IMG/VR virus record: IMGVR_UViG_3300009149_000006
Location: 1-43,192 of that record
DNA length: 43,192 nucleotides
Direction: 5' to 3' (one strand)
Source: a virus
Shown here: positions 21,846-32,459 of the stretch, piece after piece
Position numbering within the stretch: position 1 is the stretch's first letter
How the letters are laid out: every line of letters starts with the position of its first letter
Translations under genes and position numbers: made by a program
Notes under the pieces: generated by a model
The model's input: the letters and a program-made list of their open reading frames with translations, nothing else
Databases searched by the model: none
Told to the model about the DNA's origin: nothing

Positions 21846-22523
21846 ATGGCTGCTGGTGTGAAAACACAGGAGATTATTGACAGGGTACGCGTCCGCATCG
21901 CAGAGCCTTCGGAGAGTATGATTACTGATGCTCAGCTTGCCGACTTCATTACTGAGTGCCAAAGAGACCTGGTTTGGCAGCTACCCGATGCAGCACTCTG
22001 GGCAGTAACTGCCGATAAGACTACAACTATTGTAGCTGGCCAGGAGGCCTATACCTTTGAAACGACCGATAGCGCTGCGACACGCTTTGTGCGAGAACTG
22101 TCGGTGAAGTGGAAGGTAACATACGCACGCCGGTTGGAGCTGGAGGATCAGGTAAATCTCGCTACAATCCCTGACCTTAAGGCCTCAGACACTAACCCAT
22201 TTTACACTATTCACAACGATGGTATCACCTTTGAACTGGGTGGCGAAGCGACGCAGAGCAATGGTAGCACTTTCATCATTCGCTATATCAAGCTGCCTGC
22301 GGATATTGACATCGGCAGTTCGCCAGTAGAGCCGGAGTTCCCCTGGCAGTTCTTTGGTATCATAGAAGACTTTGTGGTGAGCAGGGCGTGGGAGCAGAGA
22401 GAGGAGCCAGAACGTGCGGCTACGGCGTATCAGAGTTATATCCAGAGGGTACAGGCTGTGTGGGCACATTATCAGCCTGGTGCTGATACCCACCTTGCTA
22501 TGCCAGTTGGGGTGCGACCTTAA
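21846..22523 (+). CDS. Second adaptor-like protein
   Basis: 225 residues: KTQEIIDRVRVRIAEPSES, ITDAQLADFITECQRDLVW, then beta strands (EAYTFETTDSAATRFVREL) and a helix with FVVSRAWEQREEPERAATAY. The order helix - beta - helix matches the preceding gene and podoviral adaptor (gp11-like) proteins. Preceded by AGGAGAGC. The two adjacent genes may be paralogues. Identification by layout only. Confidence 0.55.
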   Translation: MAAGVKTQEIIDRVRVRIAEPSESMITDAQLADFITECQRDLVWQLPDAALWAVTADKTTTIVAGQEAYTFETTDSAATRFVRELSVKWKVTYARRLELEDQVNLATIPDLKASDTNPFYTIHNDGITFELGGEATQSNGSTFIIRYIKLPADIDIGSSPVEPEFPWQFFGIIEDFVVSRAWEQREEPERAATAYQSYIQRVQAVWAHYQPGADTHLAMPVGVRP

Positions 22524-22524
22524 G

Positions 22525-25062
22525 ATGCCTAATAAGGAAGAGATAATCTTCAGTGATTTCTCTGGCGGACAGGATATCCGACAGTTCCCTCCGTCCTACG
22601 TGCAAGAGCGTGTGGTACAGGGGAAACTGCCTCATATTCTGGGTGTGACTGTACGCAAGGACGGGACGCTACGCTGGCTTCGCAATCAGTATACTATTGA
22701 CGGGCCAAGCGGGGTAACACCTGAAGCGTTGTTCGAATATACGACATCGAGCAAAGAACAGTTATTGGTGTTCGGTACAGATGGCAAACTACACTCGCTG
22801 GAAACTGACTGGGCCAGTGCCCCGACTCAGTTCGAGTATGGCTATGAGTTATACAACGGAGGTAGCTGGACAGAGCGGGCGACAGGCCAGCAGGTAACGG
22901 GACCATGGGGTCTGGTCCAACATCGCGATAAGGTGTTTGTCTGCCACCGGAGTCAGGCTACGAAATGCTACGCGGGGGCATCGGAACTGCTCGAGGTGGG
23001 CCTACGGCCACCAGAAACAGCCCCTGGGATAAGCACTACCGATGAAGACTTACAAGTTGACTATACAGAGACTGGTGCTCCCGATTATACCGTGCTTGCC
23101 AGCGAGAAGGCCACATTTACATTGATGCCTAACGACTGTGATAGTCGTGTATCTAAAGACCATGGTGCTGCTCACTTTAAGGACTTTATACACGATTTCC
23201 AGTTCAAGATTACAGCGGCAGCCGGAACTGTTCCTCAAGTCATCCTTTGGGCGCTGGCGGATACTGCCGATGAGACTTGGGTGAACTGGGGGCAATGTGT
23301 TGCGGTCTCGGTCATCGAGATCAGCGGAGTTCTGAAACTATGGTTAAGGCGCGACCTTAGTGGGGGGCCTACATCTGCGGCGCTGTCACTTGATACTGAT
23401 TATTATTGTACGGTGCAACGTGCCGGTACGATCCTAACACTGCGGATTTTCTCAGATGCAGGGAGGCAGACGCTTGTAGACACTATTGAGGGAACCTGTA
23501 CGGCAGAGGCATTTCAATATCTCTACGCTGCTACTGCACTGGAGTCCGGCGCTGCGGCGGATACGATGAGCGGCTATGTCACTAAGATCAATATCAACGA
23601 AGCAGCAGCGGCGGCGGGACAACTACCAGCGGGGACATACTCTTATTACGTTACGTTCGGCAAGAGCGATACTGATGGCAATGAACTATGGGAGAGCACA
23701 CGGGGACCGATACGGACCGAAGTGATTGGTGCTGATAAGAAGATCGCCTTGGTGAGCATCCCCACTGTGCCCAGTGGGGACACAACAAACTGGCGCAAAA
23801 TCTATCGCGCCTACACTTCAGTAACAACAACTGGAGCACAGGGCACGTCATTCGGGTTTCTGGTTAAGCTGGATGACAACACAACGACTACTTGGACTGA
23901 TGATGCGTTGGAGGCGACCCTCGGTGATCCAATAGCCTTCGATTACGCCCGCCCCCCGCGTGGAGATATAATCTGCTCACACAAAGACCATCTGTTTATG
24001 GCAGGGATAGCGCAGACCTCCGATAGTTATGCTGAGCAGAGCACTACTGATTTGCAGAACCTGCTGTTCTACTCGCGGCTGAATGAACCTTACTACTGGC
24101 CTGGGGATAACTATATTGAAGTAGGCAACGATAGCCCCATAGTGGGCTTGGTCTCCTACCAGGATTATCTCATCATTGTTAAGACCAACTCGGTGTTCTT
24201 GCTGGCAGGCGTAGAGGGTTCATTTGTATTGCGCCAGATAGAAAGCCAGATAGGGGCAACGGACCCCTGCTCGGCAGCGAGTTCCCCGCAAGGTATAGCT
24301 TGGACGACCCCTAGTGGGATAGCCCTTTACGATGGGCAGGGCCTGCGGATGATTTATGATGCAGATAGCGAGTCTCCCTTTGATATGCCGGCAAGCGACT
24401 ATCCGTGGCTAGCCTGGCACCAGGGTTATCTTTACTTTATGCCCAGTGGTACTACTGGTAGTCGGCTATTGCGCTGGGACTCGCGGCGTGATTGCTGGGA
24501 GATGCACTACCATACCAAGGCGGTAGACATAGTGGGCATTAGGGCATTTAACTTTGGGCAGTACCAGTCTCACATCTTAGGTTATCTTGATTGCCATACG
24601 GCCACACAGAAGATTATGGTGTTACATCCAGCGAAGGCTTTTGCTAATGGGGACGAGGAAGGAACTACTTGGACGCCGTTCTTTTCGCGGGTCAGGATAA
24701 CACTGCCGCCGATAACAACGAAGCCTGGTGAGGAAGTATGGATACAGAGGATATCTATAGACGGTGACTGGCAGTACGTGGAAGTAGGTACGGGTATAAA
24801 TGCACTACACGCATCTTATCCAGTGAAGCTCTACGTTAATACAAATGGCGATTACAGCACGGGGGATCTGGGTATTGCACCACAGAATGGTGCTTATGCT
24901 TCTGGTGAAACGATAAAACATACAGTATTATTACCACCTAGTTATACAAGCAATACACAATACATACAGATTGCTGGGGATTACGCTGAGGACTTTGAGT
25001 TGAGGTCGGTAAATGTGGTAATCTCACACCGTAAGCGTATTGCTGAGGAGGCTGTCTCTTAG
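22525..25062 (+). CDS. Tail nozzle/tube-like protein
   Basis: 845 residues from ATG 22525, directly after the preceding stop; an upstream extension to 22414 would overlap the adaptor gene. Beta-rich throughout. The N-terminus MPNKEEIIFSDFSGGQDIR with KLPHILGVTVRKDGTLRWL, and repeated beta-propeller-like parts (GLVSYQDYLIIVKTNSVFLL, GIALYDGQGLRMIYD, HQGYLYFMPSGT) resemble large nozzle proteins of podoviruses (gp12-like). It follows the two adaptor genes, which supports the assignment. Confidence 0.6.
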   Translation: MPNKEEIIFSDFSGGQDIRQFPPSYVQERVVQGKLPHILGVTVRKDGTLRWLRNQYTIDGPSGVTPEALFEYTTSSKEQLLVFGTDGKLHSLETDWASAPTQFEYGYELYNGGSWTERATGQQVTGPWGLVQHRDKVFVCHRSQATKCYAGASELLEVGLRPPETAPGISTTDEDLQVDYTETGAPDYTVLASEKATFTLMPNDCDSRVSKDHGAAHFKDFIHDFQFKITAAAGTVPQVILWALADTADETWVNWGQCVAVSVIEISGVLKLWLRRDLSGGPTSAALSLDTDYYCTVQRAGTILTLRIFSDAGRQTLVDTIEGTCTAEAFQYLYAATALESGAAADTMSGYVTKININEAAAAAGQLPAGTYSYYVTFGKSDTDGNELWESTRGPIRTEVIGADKKIALVSIPTVPSGDTTNWRKIYRAYTSVTTTGAQGTSFGFLVKLDDNTTTTWTDDALEATLGDPIAFDYARPPRGDIICSHKDHLFMAGIAQTSDSYAEQSTTDLQNLLFYSRLNEPYYWPGDNYIEVGNDSPIVGLVSYQDYLIIVKTNSVFLLAGVEGSFVLRQIESQIGATDPCSAASSPQGIAWTTPSGIALYDGQGLRMIYDADSESPFDMPASDYPWLAWHQGYLYFMPSGTTGSRLLRWDSRRDCWEMHYHTKAVDIVGIRAFNFGQYQSHILGYLDCHTATQKIMVLHPAKAFANGDEEGTTWTPFFSRVRITLPPITTKPGEEVWIQRISIDGDWQYVEVGTGINALHASYPVKLYVNTNGDYSTGDLGIAPQNGAYASGETIKHTVLLPPSYTSNTQYIQIAGDYAEDFELRSVNVVISHRKRIAEEAVS

Positions 25063-25901
25063 TGGCAAGCTATGTGGTTGCCGGCGCAGGCGTTGTAGCT
25101 TGCAACGGCACATATAATCCAAGCGGAACATTCGGTGGTAAGACATCGTACGTGCTTTCTACTGGGGGCAAGTGGATATGGTGGAAGACCTATTTCGGTG
25201 CGACGTGGGTAATATCAGACAATAAGGGCGACTCCGTACTGGAACGCTATTACCGCGATGACGGTGGTGCTAATCCCGATGATGGGGTTTGGAGTCTTGG
25301 TGCAGGGGGGAGCAATCCTGTACCCACAGTTGCAGATGTAGAGGCTGGTAATGGCAATGGCGATGGTGATGAAGGTAGCATTAGTGCTGGCACTAGGATT
25401 GAGATTGAGTCAAAGACAAGAGTTGTCCCAAGGTTATACTCAGTACCGGTGCCGTTTGTTGCACGAGATAGCCGTGAGGGGGAAATACTCGCAGATGTCT
25501 ACGGCAGGTTGCCAACTGATCTTTTATCGCGTTTGGCGGAGATAGAAAAAGAGATAGTAGATAAATTGCAAAAAGTGACAATCGTAGAGCGCTTTGATGA
25601 TATAACCCATGCGGTTGATGGGGCGTGGACGGATGTTGAGCTTGCGGCTTACGGTGTTGTAGATGACGATGAGTGTTTTATACTCTTTCAGAACAATGTA
25701 GCTGCCAGTAATGTCGCTGGTGTCAGGGCTAAGGGTAGTGGTATAGATAGGAGATTAACAAACGGGGGCGGTATGGGGAATAACACTCAGATGATTCTTC
25801 CCGCAATTGCTGGACCAGGGGCCGTAATTGAGGTATACTTGGAGGACGCGAGCGATTTCAAGGTGTATCTTGTGCAGTATAGACACTATAGCACGGGTTA
25901 G
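25062..25901 (+). CDS. Tail-associated hypothetical protein, 279 residues
   Basis: GTG start overlapping the preceding TAG; GAGGAGG upstream. The first 60 residues (VVACNGTYNPSGTFGG, TYFGATWVISDNKGD) have a repeat-like beta fold; the C-terminal 110 residues (IVERFDDITHAVDGAWTD, DECFILFQNNVAAS) look like a beta domain often found in fibre proteins. A short Asp/Gly/Asn linker lies between them. Function unknown. Confidence 0.6.
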   Translation: MASYVVAGAGVVACNGTYNPSGTFGGKTSYVLSTGGKWIWWKTYFGATWVISDNKGDSVLERYYRDDGGANPDDGVWSLGAGGSNPVPTVADVEAGNGNGDGDEGSISAGTRIEIESKTRVVPRLYSVPVPFVARDSREGEILADVYGRLPTDLLSRLAEIEKEIVDKLQKVTIVERFDDITHAVDGAWTDVELAAYGVVDDDECFILFQNNVAASNVAGVRAKGSGIDRRLTNGGGMGNNTQMILPAIAGPGAVIEVYLEDASDFKVYLVQYRHYSTG

Positions 25902-25913
25902 AGGTGACGGATA

Positions 25914-26789
25914 ATGATAATTGGATCGAGGGCGTTTACACCGAAAAAGGACAAGTCTCAATACTCTAATGCTGAGTTTATGCGCGGCTTCATCGAGACG
26001 CTGACGGGTAGTGGGCAAGCGGCTCAGGCTATGCCGACGAACGTCCAGGCGGCTAATCAGCGTGGGGGTATGGCGTCTCCGGTTAAGCCTTCAGGAAGCG
26101 GTGACGGGAAAGGCGGTTTCCCCTGGCTAGCGGTAGGGGGCTTGGTCGGTGGATTGCTCTCCAAGCCCAAGGCTCCCAGCACCCCCAAGGCCCCAGAGAT
26201 ACCTCCCCAGGTAGGGCGTCTTACTGGAGGATATGAGCAGTCCTATGGCAGCTTGCTGGGACAGGCACTAGGTGGGCAGATGGGCTACCCGCAGCCCTAT
26301 TACCAGCAACAGGTTAGTCAGGGTATGGCTGCTTTAGCGGCGCAGTCGGCGCAACAGCGACAGCTATTGACGCAGGCTTTGGCAAGTCGCGGGATGCTTC
26401 GGTCGGGCGCAGAAGAGCGCGGCCTGCGCGGTATCGGTGAAGCGCAGATGGCAGGGCAGTCTAATCTGCTTACCCAGCTTGCAATGCAGGACCTTGAGGC
26501 GCGGCGTGCAGGACAACTGACTGGCATGGGGCAGTATCAGAATCTGCTGGGTCTGGCGTCGGGGCAAGCATTGAGTGCTCAGCAGCTTGATATGGCACAG
26601 CAAGCGGCGTACCAGCAACAGCAGCAACAGTGGCTGAATACCCTGGGAGGCTTAGCCAGTGCTTATGCTATGTATCAGTATGGACAGCCTGGAGCGGCTG
26701 GTGGCCTCTCGCTTAGCCCTCAGGAACTCAATATGATACAGATGGGAAATCTCGGTGGTTTGACAGGGACGCCAGCTAGGTTGTTATAG
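25914..26789 (+). CDS. Internal/ejection-type virion protein, Gln/Ala-rich
   Basis: 291 residues. A short membrane-like segment (PWLAVGGLVGGLLSK) and a long helical part rich in Gln and Ala (QQVSQGMAALAAQSAQQ, LASRGMLRSGAEERGLRG) are typical of podoviral internal virion proteins that travel with the DNA. It is followed by two further large helical genes, matching the ejection-protein block. Family not named. Confidence 0.6.
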   Translation: MIIGSRAFTPKKDKSQYSNAEFMRGFIETLTGSGQAAQAMPTNVQAANQRGGMASPVKPSGSGDGKGGFPWLAVGGLVGGLLSKPKAPSTPKAPEIPPQVGRLTGGYEQSYGSLLGQALGGQMGYPQPYYQQQVSQGMAALAAQSAQQRQLLTQALASRGMLRSGAEERGLRGIGEAQMAGQSNLLTQLAMQDLEARRAGQLTGMGQYQNLLGLASGQALSAQQLDMAQQAAYQQQQQQWLNTLGGLASAYAMYQYGQPGAAGGLSLSPQELNMIQMGNLGGLTGTPARLL

Positions 26790-26804
26790 GATAGGTGAGA
26801 GAGT

Positions 26805-27950
26805 ATGCCTAATGTAAGAGATGTTTTCTCAGCGTTACTATACGGTGGCAAGGACTATCTTGAGGGCCAGAACCTGGCGATGCAATACCGTGCCTTGCAA
26901 GAGCAGCAAGCTGCGGAACAGGCAAGACAGCAGGAACGCCTGCGGATGGCCCAGACACAGCTGGAGGAAGCTCAGGCTACAGATAGGCTGACAAGGGCTG
27001 CGAAGAAACTCGATATAGAAGTAGCTCAGGAAAGACTGCGACAACTTCAGGCAGAACCCAGTCAAGCAGAGCAGGAGTACCAGCAACTTGTTAGGAAGGT
27101 TAATGCTCTAGGTGCGAATAGACTACCAGCACCTCCTGAGTGGCAGGCAGCGTACGAGGGACTGGCGGCAACACTACCTGGGCAGGAGGGCTACCAAGCT
27201 CCTACTACTGTACCCCTGCCTGATCAGCCCACAGCGGAACAGCTTTACCAAGCCCTAGGTCAATACCAGCCGCAACCTGGAGAAACCTTTGAGATGCCAG
27301 AGCTTGGTATAACCCGCAGGGGGCCTGCAATAGTCTCTGAGTTAGACAAGGCGAGGCTGGTAGAGCAAGAAATAGATAATTATGAGAAATTGCTCAATAT
27401 CGAGAATCTACCAGAGGAAATACAACTTCGACTTAGGGATGCTAGAGCCAAAACTCAGAGGGCAGAGAATGAGGCAGTGGCAAGTGGCTGGGCTGATGAT
27501 ACTGCACGAATGGCTTACTATAAAGCGGTCAGAGAGTATGGTCGCATAGGGCAGGAAATAGCTTATCATACGGAGGCCGATCCGAAGAGACTACAAGCCA
27601 TCGACGACACACACAAGATGATAGAATGGTTATTGGGGACAGAGAAGCCTGCGTTGCTGGACCTAAAAAAGGCGGCTTCTGAGGCGGCAGCTTCTCAGAC
27701 CGCTGCGACTCCTGGGGCCATTACTCCTGCCACGGTGTTCGGCAGACTGTTTAGCCTGGCGATGGGAGCTACTCCAGCTAATCTCCCTGAGGTCGAGAGA
27801 ACAATAGAAGCATCAAAGGGTCTTAAACCAGATGACAAGGTACTGCTTCGTAGTACGGCGAAGGCCCAGGCGAAAAAGGCTAAGCCCCAGGGGCCACTTG
27901 ATTATAGTTTGTTGGGCGGAGATGCAGGAGTGGATATGTGGAGAGAATAA
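26805..27950 (+). CDS. Coiled-coil ejection-type protein, 381 residues
   Basis: Helical nearly throughout: residues 20-100 are a long Gln/Glu/Arg-rich coiled coil (YRALQEQQAAEQARQQERL). A Pro/Ala-rich region and another helical part follow (RLVEQEIDNYEKLLN). It ends directly before the 1502-residue gene (stop TAA, then ATG). Likely part of the internal core with its two neighbours. Confidence 0.6.
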   Translation: MPNVRDVFSALLYGGKDYLEGQNLAMQYRALQEQQAAEQARQQERLRMAQTQLEEAQATDRLTRAAKKLDIEVAQERLRQLQAEPSQAEQEYQQLVRKVNALGANRLPAPPEWQAAYEGLAATLPGQEGYQAPTTVPLPDQPTAEQLYQALGQYQPQPGETFEMPELGITRRGPAIVSELDKARLVEQEIDNYEKLLNIENLPEEIQLRLRDARAKTQRAENEAVASGWADDTARMAYYKAVREYGRIGQEIAYHTEADPKRLQAIDDTHKMIEWLLGTEKPALLDLKKAASEAAASQTAATPGAITPATVFGRLFSLAMGATPANLPEVERTIEASKGLKPDDKVLLRSTAKAQAKKAKPQGPLDYSLLGGDAGVDMWRE

Positions 27951-30900
27951 ATGGCTGATTACTGGACCCAAGTTAGAAAAAATCTGGAGGGCCTTATCGC
28001 ACGGGTAAGGGCTGGTAAATACTCACTAGAGACAGCGATAAAGTATGCCAATAGCCTTTATCGTGTAAAGAATGGCCATCTTGGTGTTGAGGACCCCGAG
28101 GGTGACCGTGCTAAAGAACATGGTCATTATGTAAGGGCGTTTATGGATGCTCGTGCTGTGACAAAGGGTAGGAGAATTGTAGACGAGATTCGTGCCCTTG
28201 GGGAGAAGAGGCTTGTGCCGAGCAATGTTGCCAATTTCTATGCCGAGAAGGCAAGGCCGTCATCCCCTATTTTTATATCACCAAAGGAACCTCAATTCAT
28301 TGCTCCTCAGCAACCTCCTACACCCGTTGAAGAGAAACTGAATGCGGGAATAGAGCAGGTGCGTGACGGTAAGAAGAAATACGCTACTATGGTCAAGGAA
28401 ATTATGGCGGTGGGGCCTATGATATTGGGCCAGGAGAAGGTTGCTGGTTTAGTGAATGAGGCGGGAATGGCTGCGGGCTTCTCCCCTCAATACATTAACG
28501 AGGTTGCGGTACCTCGCGAAATTAAGCTAAGCTCAGTTTGGGCATCAATGGGGATTCCTCAGTGGATTGTGGAGCGAACAATAGTACCTCTATACAGACA
28601 CTGGCGATATGGAGAAGAGTTAGAGGAGACAACAATAGATGACTGGAGAGAGTTGCAACGGGATGTAGCACGGGGTAAGTATCCTGTGGAGTCTACAATT
28701 CCCAGTTATTTAAGCAGCCTGCCCGAAGACGCTACATTCCTACAGAAGATTGGGGCAGTTGCCGCAGGGTTAACTGCTGATGTAGCTCGCGACCCTTGGT
28801 GCTGGGCTAGTGTGTTGGGAGGGTTTAGGGTTGCGATTGGTACTGTAGCAAACGGTGTTACAAACCGGACGGCAGGACGCTGGTTCAAGTACGCCGCCAC
28901 TCATAAACCTGAGGTTGCTAAGGCGGCTACGGCCATGAGAGATGCAGCATTAGAACTTTTGGCCGACCGTTCTTTCGATGTAGAAGCATTCACAAAAGGT
29001 GGAGGAATCGAGTATGTTCGGGCAGCTTTTGTTGCGGCTGCTCGCAAGGGAGGCTTGGTGAAGGAAGAGGTTGCCAAGTGGGCGGCGGAAGAGTGGATGC
29101 GTATCTGGCAAAGTGGTCTAAAGAAGCAATTTCGCATTCTAGGCAGAGAGATTTTCCCTGATTGGAAAGCAGGCAATGAAATCGCAGATATTGATAAGGC
29201 TATACGGGCTAAACAAGCTAAGATACTAACCATAGCTACTGCGAAAGCAGTAAGGCGGATGGCACCAACAGCTGCGGAACAGAAGCTTGCCCAGATCGCC
29301 AATTTGCCTGCGGCAACTGCCTATGAGACGAAACTGGCCGATAAGGCGGCAGAAGAACTAACGAAGATGGCCAGGGGGTCGGACGTTAGCCTGTCAAAGA
29401 TAGCGGAGACAGTACGTGATTTTATTGTTAGAACTGGTAATACTCCCACTGTTTTCAATGCGCCGCTAGGTGCAATGATGGGCAAGTACCAGAGACTTTC
29501 TTCTGTATACGCAGGGAATTTAGCCCGACCCTTGCGGGGCTTAACACCAGCTGACCGAGACAGGGTGGGTGAGCTTATGGCGTTGCATCCTCAGGTCGTG
29601 AGAAGTAAGCAATTTGCTGAACGAACGGGGATACCAATAGGAGAGGTTTGGGAGCCGCCAATAGCCGATCGTGTAGAAACAGCACTGAAGATGACAGGAG
29701 AGTGGACAGGGCCAGAACAAGTAGCTAAGATATTAGATACAACGAAAGCCCTCGTAGATAGACTACCTCCGGAAACGAAGAAACTCTGGATAGCAACCGA
29801 CGAGATGGTAAAAGGCTTTATCGGCGCTCGCCAACGTATTATTGACGAGATCGGTATTGATGTTGCTGATAAGGGGCCAAGCTATCTCACTTATCGACGT
29901 GCCAAGCCGGAGTATAGCCGGCTCAGTCATGTAGCCTTACCACAAGCCAAGCAGTGGTTTCAAAGATTTTCTGAGTACGAACATCCTGTTGTGGTAGAAT
30001 GGTTGCGGGCTGCTGGACACGAGGAAATACCCGCAGCCATAACCGATCCTTTGCCACTTAGTATAGCGTATGGCCACGGAATGGCGAAGGCTATGCTACA
30101 TAAAGACATCGCTGCTTTCTACAAGCGATATGGCGTAAGATTTTTAAACAAGCAAGCAGCGGAAGTGATGGGGTGGGGGCCTCCCCTCCAAACAGTTGAG
30201 GCGCAATACCTGGATAGTATCGGAAAGCCTTCAGCATTAAGTGGTCTGCGGAGCCACTACTTACCATTAGGCGTTCCTAACTATATTACATCTCAATTAT
30301 CTTCTAAGCACACAGTACAGAAATTTGCAGCGAAGTGGGGGTCAATTTCCCGTCAAGCGGCATTGAATACTATACACTTCCCTATGATTAACATACCAGA
30401 ACAGTTCTTTAATGCGGCGGTAAGTGGTGTACCCAGCCTTGCTGATCCCCGCAATATTAACACCTGGAGAGCAGCATTCCGAATAGCGATTGAGGCTATG
30501 CTGGACGACACTATTGAGGCAGGCATCGCCTCTGCTCCAAGAACCTTTGGCGAGCGTCTTAGCCTGGGGGTTGCCAGGGGAGGGACAGGCCTAAGCGATG
30601 TTATTGATAAGAAACTGTCAATAGTCCTGCAAGATAATGTTGTTATGGACAATGTTCGCAAGTTCCTAAAAATACAAAAGATTTCGGAGAATGATATAGC
30701 AGAGACCTTAACCTGGCTTAAACAAACCGATGTTCTACATGGAGGATATGCTGCAAACCTAGGAAGGTACGAGGCAAGAATAAATGATATTGCAGATGCT
30801 GTTCTAAGAAACACCATAGGCTGGGGGATTAGAAGTGGGGGAGCAATCGAGGACTTCGCTCGTTCTGCTGCTGCGGCTGCAATGCACCTTTCTGGATTGT

Positions 30901-32459
30901 CGGATGCAGACACAACAAGAAGACTAACAGCAGGTTTTGTCCCCTATGGAAGAGCCTGGCAATCAACATTCAGTGACTGGATGCGTGCACCATCGTATTT
31001 CTTTACCTATGGTTGGACTCGTCCTGGTCAAGTAGCTAACGCTGTGATAGAGCGCCCCTGGCTTGCTTATTTACCCGCTCGTATGGCGCAGAGTGCTTAT
31101 GATACAATGTTCAACGATGAAGGCCAGATAACACTAAGAGGACGAGATAAATACCTTCGCCTTAATCCTAAGTATAGACCTGTCAACTGGGATGCTTGGC
31201 CAATAAGTATGCACAAGGAGAAGTTCCCTGATTGGTTTCGGGAACGGTTTGTCCCCAATCTAGCCATACCATATCCTGGCCTTGATGTGGTCGGAGATGT
31301 CTCATCTAGGCTGGGACTTACTTCCGAACGAGACCCCTCGCTTACCGGCGCAGCACTGCGTTCCATCCATCCCTGGCTTAGAGCTGCCGGTGAGGCTTGG
31401 CACGGGAACACAGAAAGAGCCTTTGAGATTGCCTTCCCAATAGTTACTAGGGCTAGGCGCTGGTCGAAATTGGCTAGGCCACCTACTTACCAAGAGATTT
31501 TGGATGTATACGATAAATACCATATATCACTAGCGGGCAAGTCTCCTGATCCTACAGTAACAGAAGAACTTTGGAAAATGATGCAGGCAGAAAATACTAT
31601 AAGGGAAACAACGGGTTTCTTTGTTAGTTTTCAATCCGTAGAAGGAATGCTGGACAATTTGAGTCTTGACGATAAAGAATGGTTAAACCAGGTTAGGACG
31701 GGAAAGAACAAGCCTCCATTATTGTATTCTAATCAACAGCAGACTGAAGCTGCTGAACGAGCTGTCGCCTTGGGCCATCCTCCACCTACATTAAAGGATA
31801 TGAATGATCTTTTAGGCCAGGGGATAACGACAGGTGCATGGTTAGCAACCGAGAAGAAAAGGGCAGAAGCGGCACGAGTATCGCAACTTGGATTTGACGA
31901 CTGGCGAAAAGAGAACGCCAGACGAAGACAAGTTAATGAAGATTATCTACCTATAACCGAGAATGCTCTCCGTGAACTCAATAAACGGCGAGCATCTGCT
32001 GACCCTGTAAAGTTTCCACCCTATACCCCCGAGCAGGTAATGGCCCTTGAGCATCTATCGGTCCCTACGTCACTGCCCGCAGGGACGAGAATGGCAAGAG
32101 GAGCAGTATCTAGCGACGTGGGGATGTGTGCCCGAACGATGTGGGAATCCTACTTTGGGAAGACGGGATATGGAGATGCGGAAGAGGCACCGGGTGTTTG
32201 GGCGAAGGAGGGCTTCACTACATTACCCCAGGGGACACCCATATCGGAAGGCAAGGCTGGAGACGCAATTTGGTATCCACTGGGGGAGCATGGGCATACA
32301 GGTTGGCTATTTGTGAACCCAAAGTCAAAGCAGCTAGAACTGTTGAGCAACTATGAGGGGCAGTTAGGCTTTAGTCCTCTGCAAGATATTCCTGGCACTA
32401 TAATCAGTCGTCCCCCCCCCATGAATGCTTTCGAGTATGAGTTGCAACGATTAAGGTGA
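27951..32459 (+). CDS. Giant internal/ejection protein with C-terminal NlpC/P60-like cysteine peptidase domain
   Basis: 1502 residues, the largest gene. Most of it is helical and basic, without a family I can name. The last 110 residues form an NlpC/P60-like domain: catalytic Cys in VGMCARTMWESYFG (about residue 1393), then KAGDAIWYPLGEHGHTGWL with the catalytic His (about 1449) and ISRPPP near the end. Such domains cleave peptidoglycan and would help the phage open the cell wall during DNA entry. The position after two other helical virion proteins matches the large internal virion protein of T7-like phages, where an enzyme domain is usual. A run of nine C residues lies near the 3' end (32412-32420). 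Confidence 0.7.
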   Translation: MADYWTQVRKNLEGLIARVRAGKYSLETAIKYANSLYRVKNGHLGVEDPEGDRAKEHGHYVRAFMDARAVTKGRRIVDEIRALGEKRLVPSNVANFYAEKARPSSPIFISPKEPQFIAPQQPPTPVEEKLNAGIEQVRDGKKKYATMVKEIMAVGPMILGQEKVAGLVNEAGMAAGFSPQYINEVAVPREIKLSSVWASMGIPQWIVERTIVPLYRHWRYGEELEETTIDDWRELQRDVARGKYPVESTIPSYLSSLPEDATFLQKIGAVAAGLTADVARDPWCWASVLGGFRVAIGTVANGVTNRTAGRWFKYAATHKPEVAKAATAMRDAALELLADRSFDVEAFTKGGGIEYVRAAFVAAARKGGLVKEEVAKWAAEEWMRIWQSGLKKQFRILGREIFPDWKAGNEIADIDKAIRAKQAKILTIATAKAVRRMAPTAAEQKLAQIANLPAATAYETKLADKAAEELTKMARGSDVSLSKIAETVRDFIVRTGNTPTVFNAPLGAMMGKYQRLSSVYAGNLARPLRGLTPADRDRVGELMALHPQVVRSKQFAERTGIPIGEVWEPPIADRVETALKMTGEWTGPEQVAKILDTTKALVDRLPPETKKLWIATDEMVKGFIGARQRIIDEIGIDVADKGPSYLTYRRAKPEYSRLSHVALPQAKQWFQRFSEYEHPVVVEWLRAAGHEEIPAAITDPLPLSIAYGHGMAKAMLHKDIAAFYKRYGVRFLNKQAAEVMGWGPPLQTVEAQYLDSIGKPSALSGLRSHYLPLGVPNYITSQLSSKHTVQKFAAKWGSISRQAALNTIHFPMINIPEQFFNAAVSGVPSLADPRNINTWRAAFRIAIEAMLDDTIEAGIASAPRTFGERLSLGVARGGTGLSDVIDKKLSIVLQDNVVMDNVRKFLKIQKISENDIAETLTWLKQTDVLHGGYAANLGRYEARINDIADAVLRNTIGWGIRSGGAIEDFARSAAAAAMHLSGLSDADTTRRLTAGFVPYGRAWQSTFSDWMRAPSYFFTYGWTRPGQVANAVIERPWLAYLPARMAQSAYDTMFNDEGQITLRGRDKYLRLNPKYRPVNWDAWPISMHKEKFPDWFRERFVPNLAIPYPGLDVVGDVSSRLGLTSERDPSLTGAALRSIHPWLRAAGEAWHGNTERAFEIAFPIVTRARRWSKLARPPTYQEILDVYDKYHISLAGKSPDPTVTEELWKMMQAENTIRETTGFFVSFQSVEGMLDNLSLDDKEWLNQVRTGKNKPPLLYSNQQQTEAAERAVALGHPPPTLKDMNDLLGQGITTGAWLATEKKRAEAARVSQLGFDDWRKENARRRQVNEDYLPITENALRELNKRRASADPVKFPPYTPEQVMALEHLSVPTSLPAGTRMARGAVSSDVGMCARTMWESYFGKTGYGDAEEAPGVWAKEGFTTLPQGTPISEGKAGDAIWYPLGEHGHTGWLFVNPKSKQLELLSNYEGQLGFSPLQDIPGTIISRPPPMNAFEYELQRLR

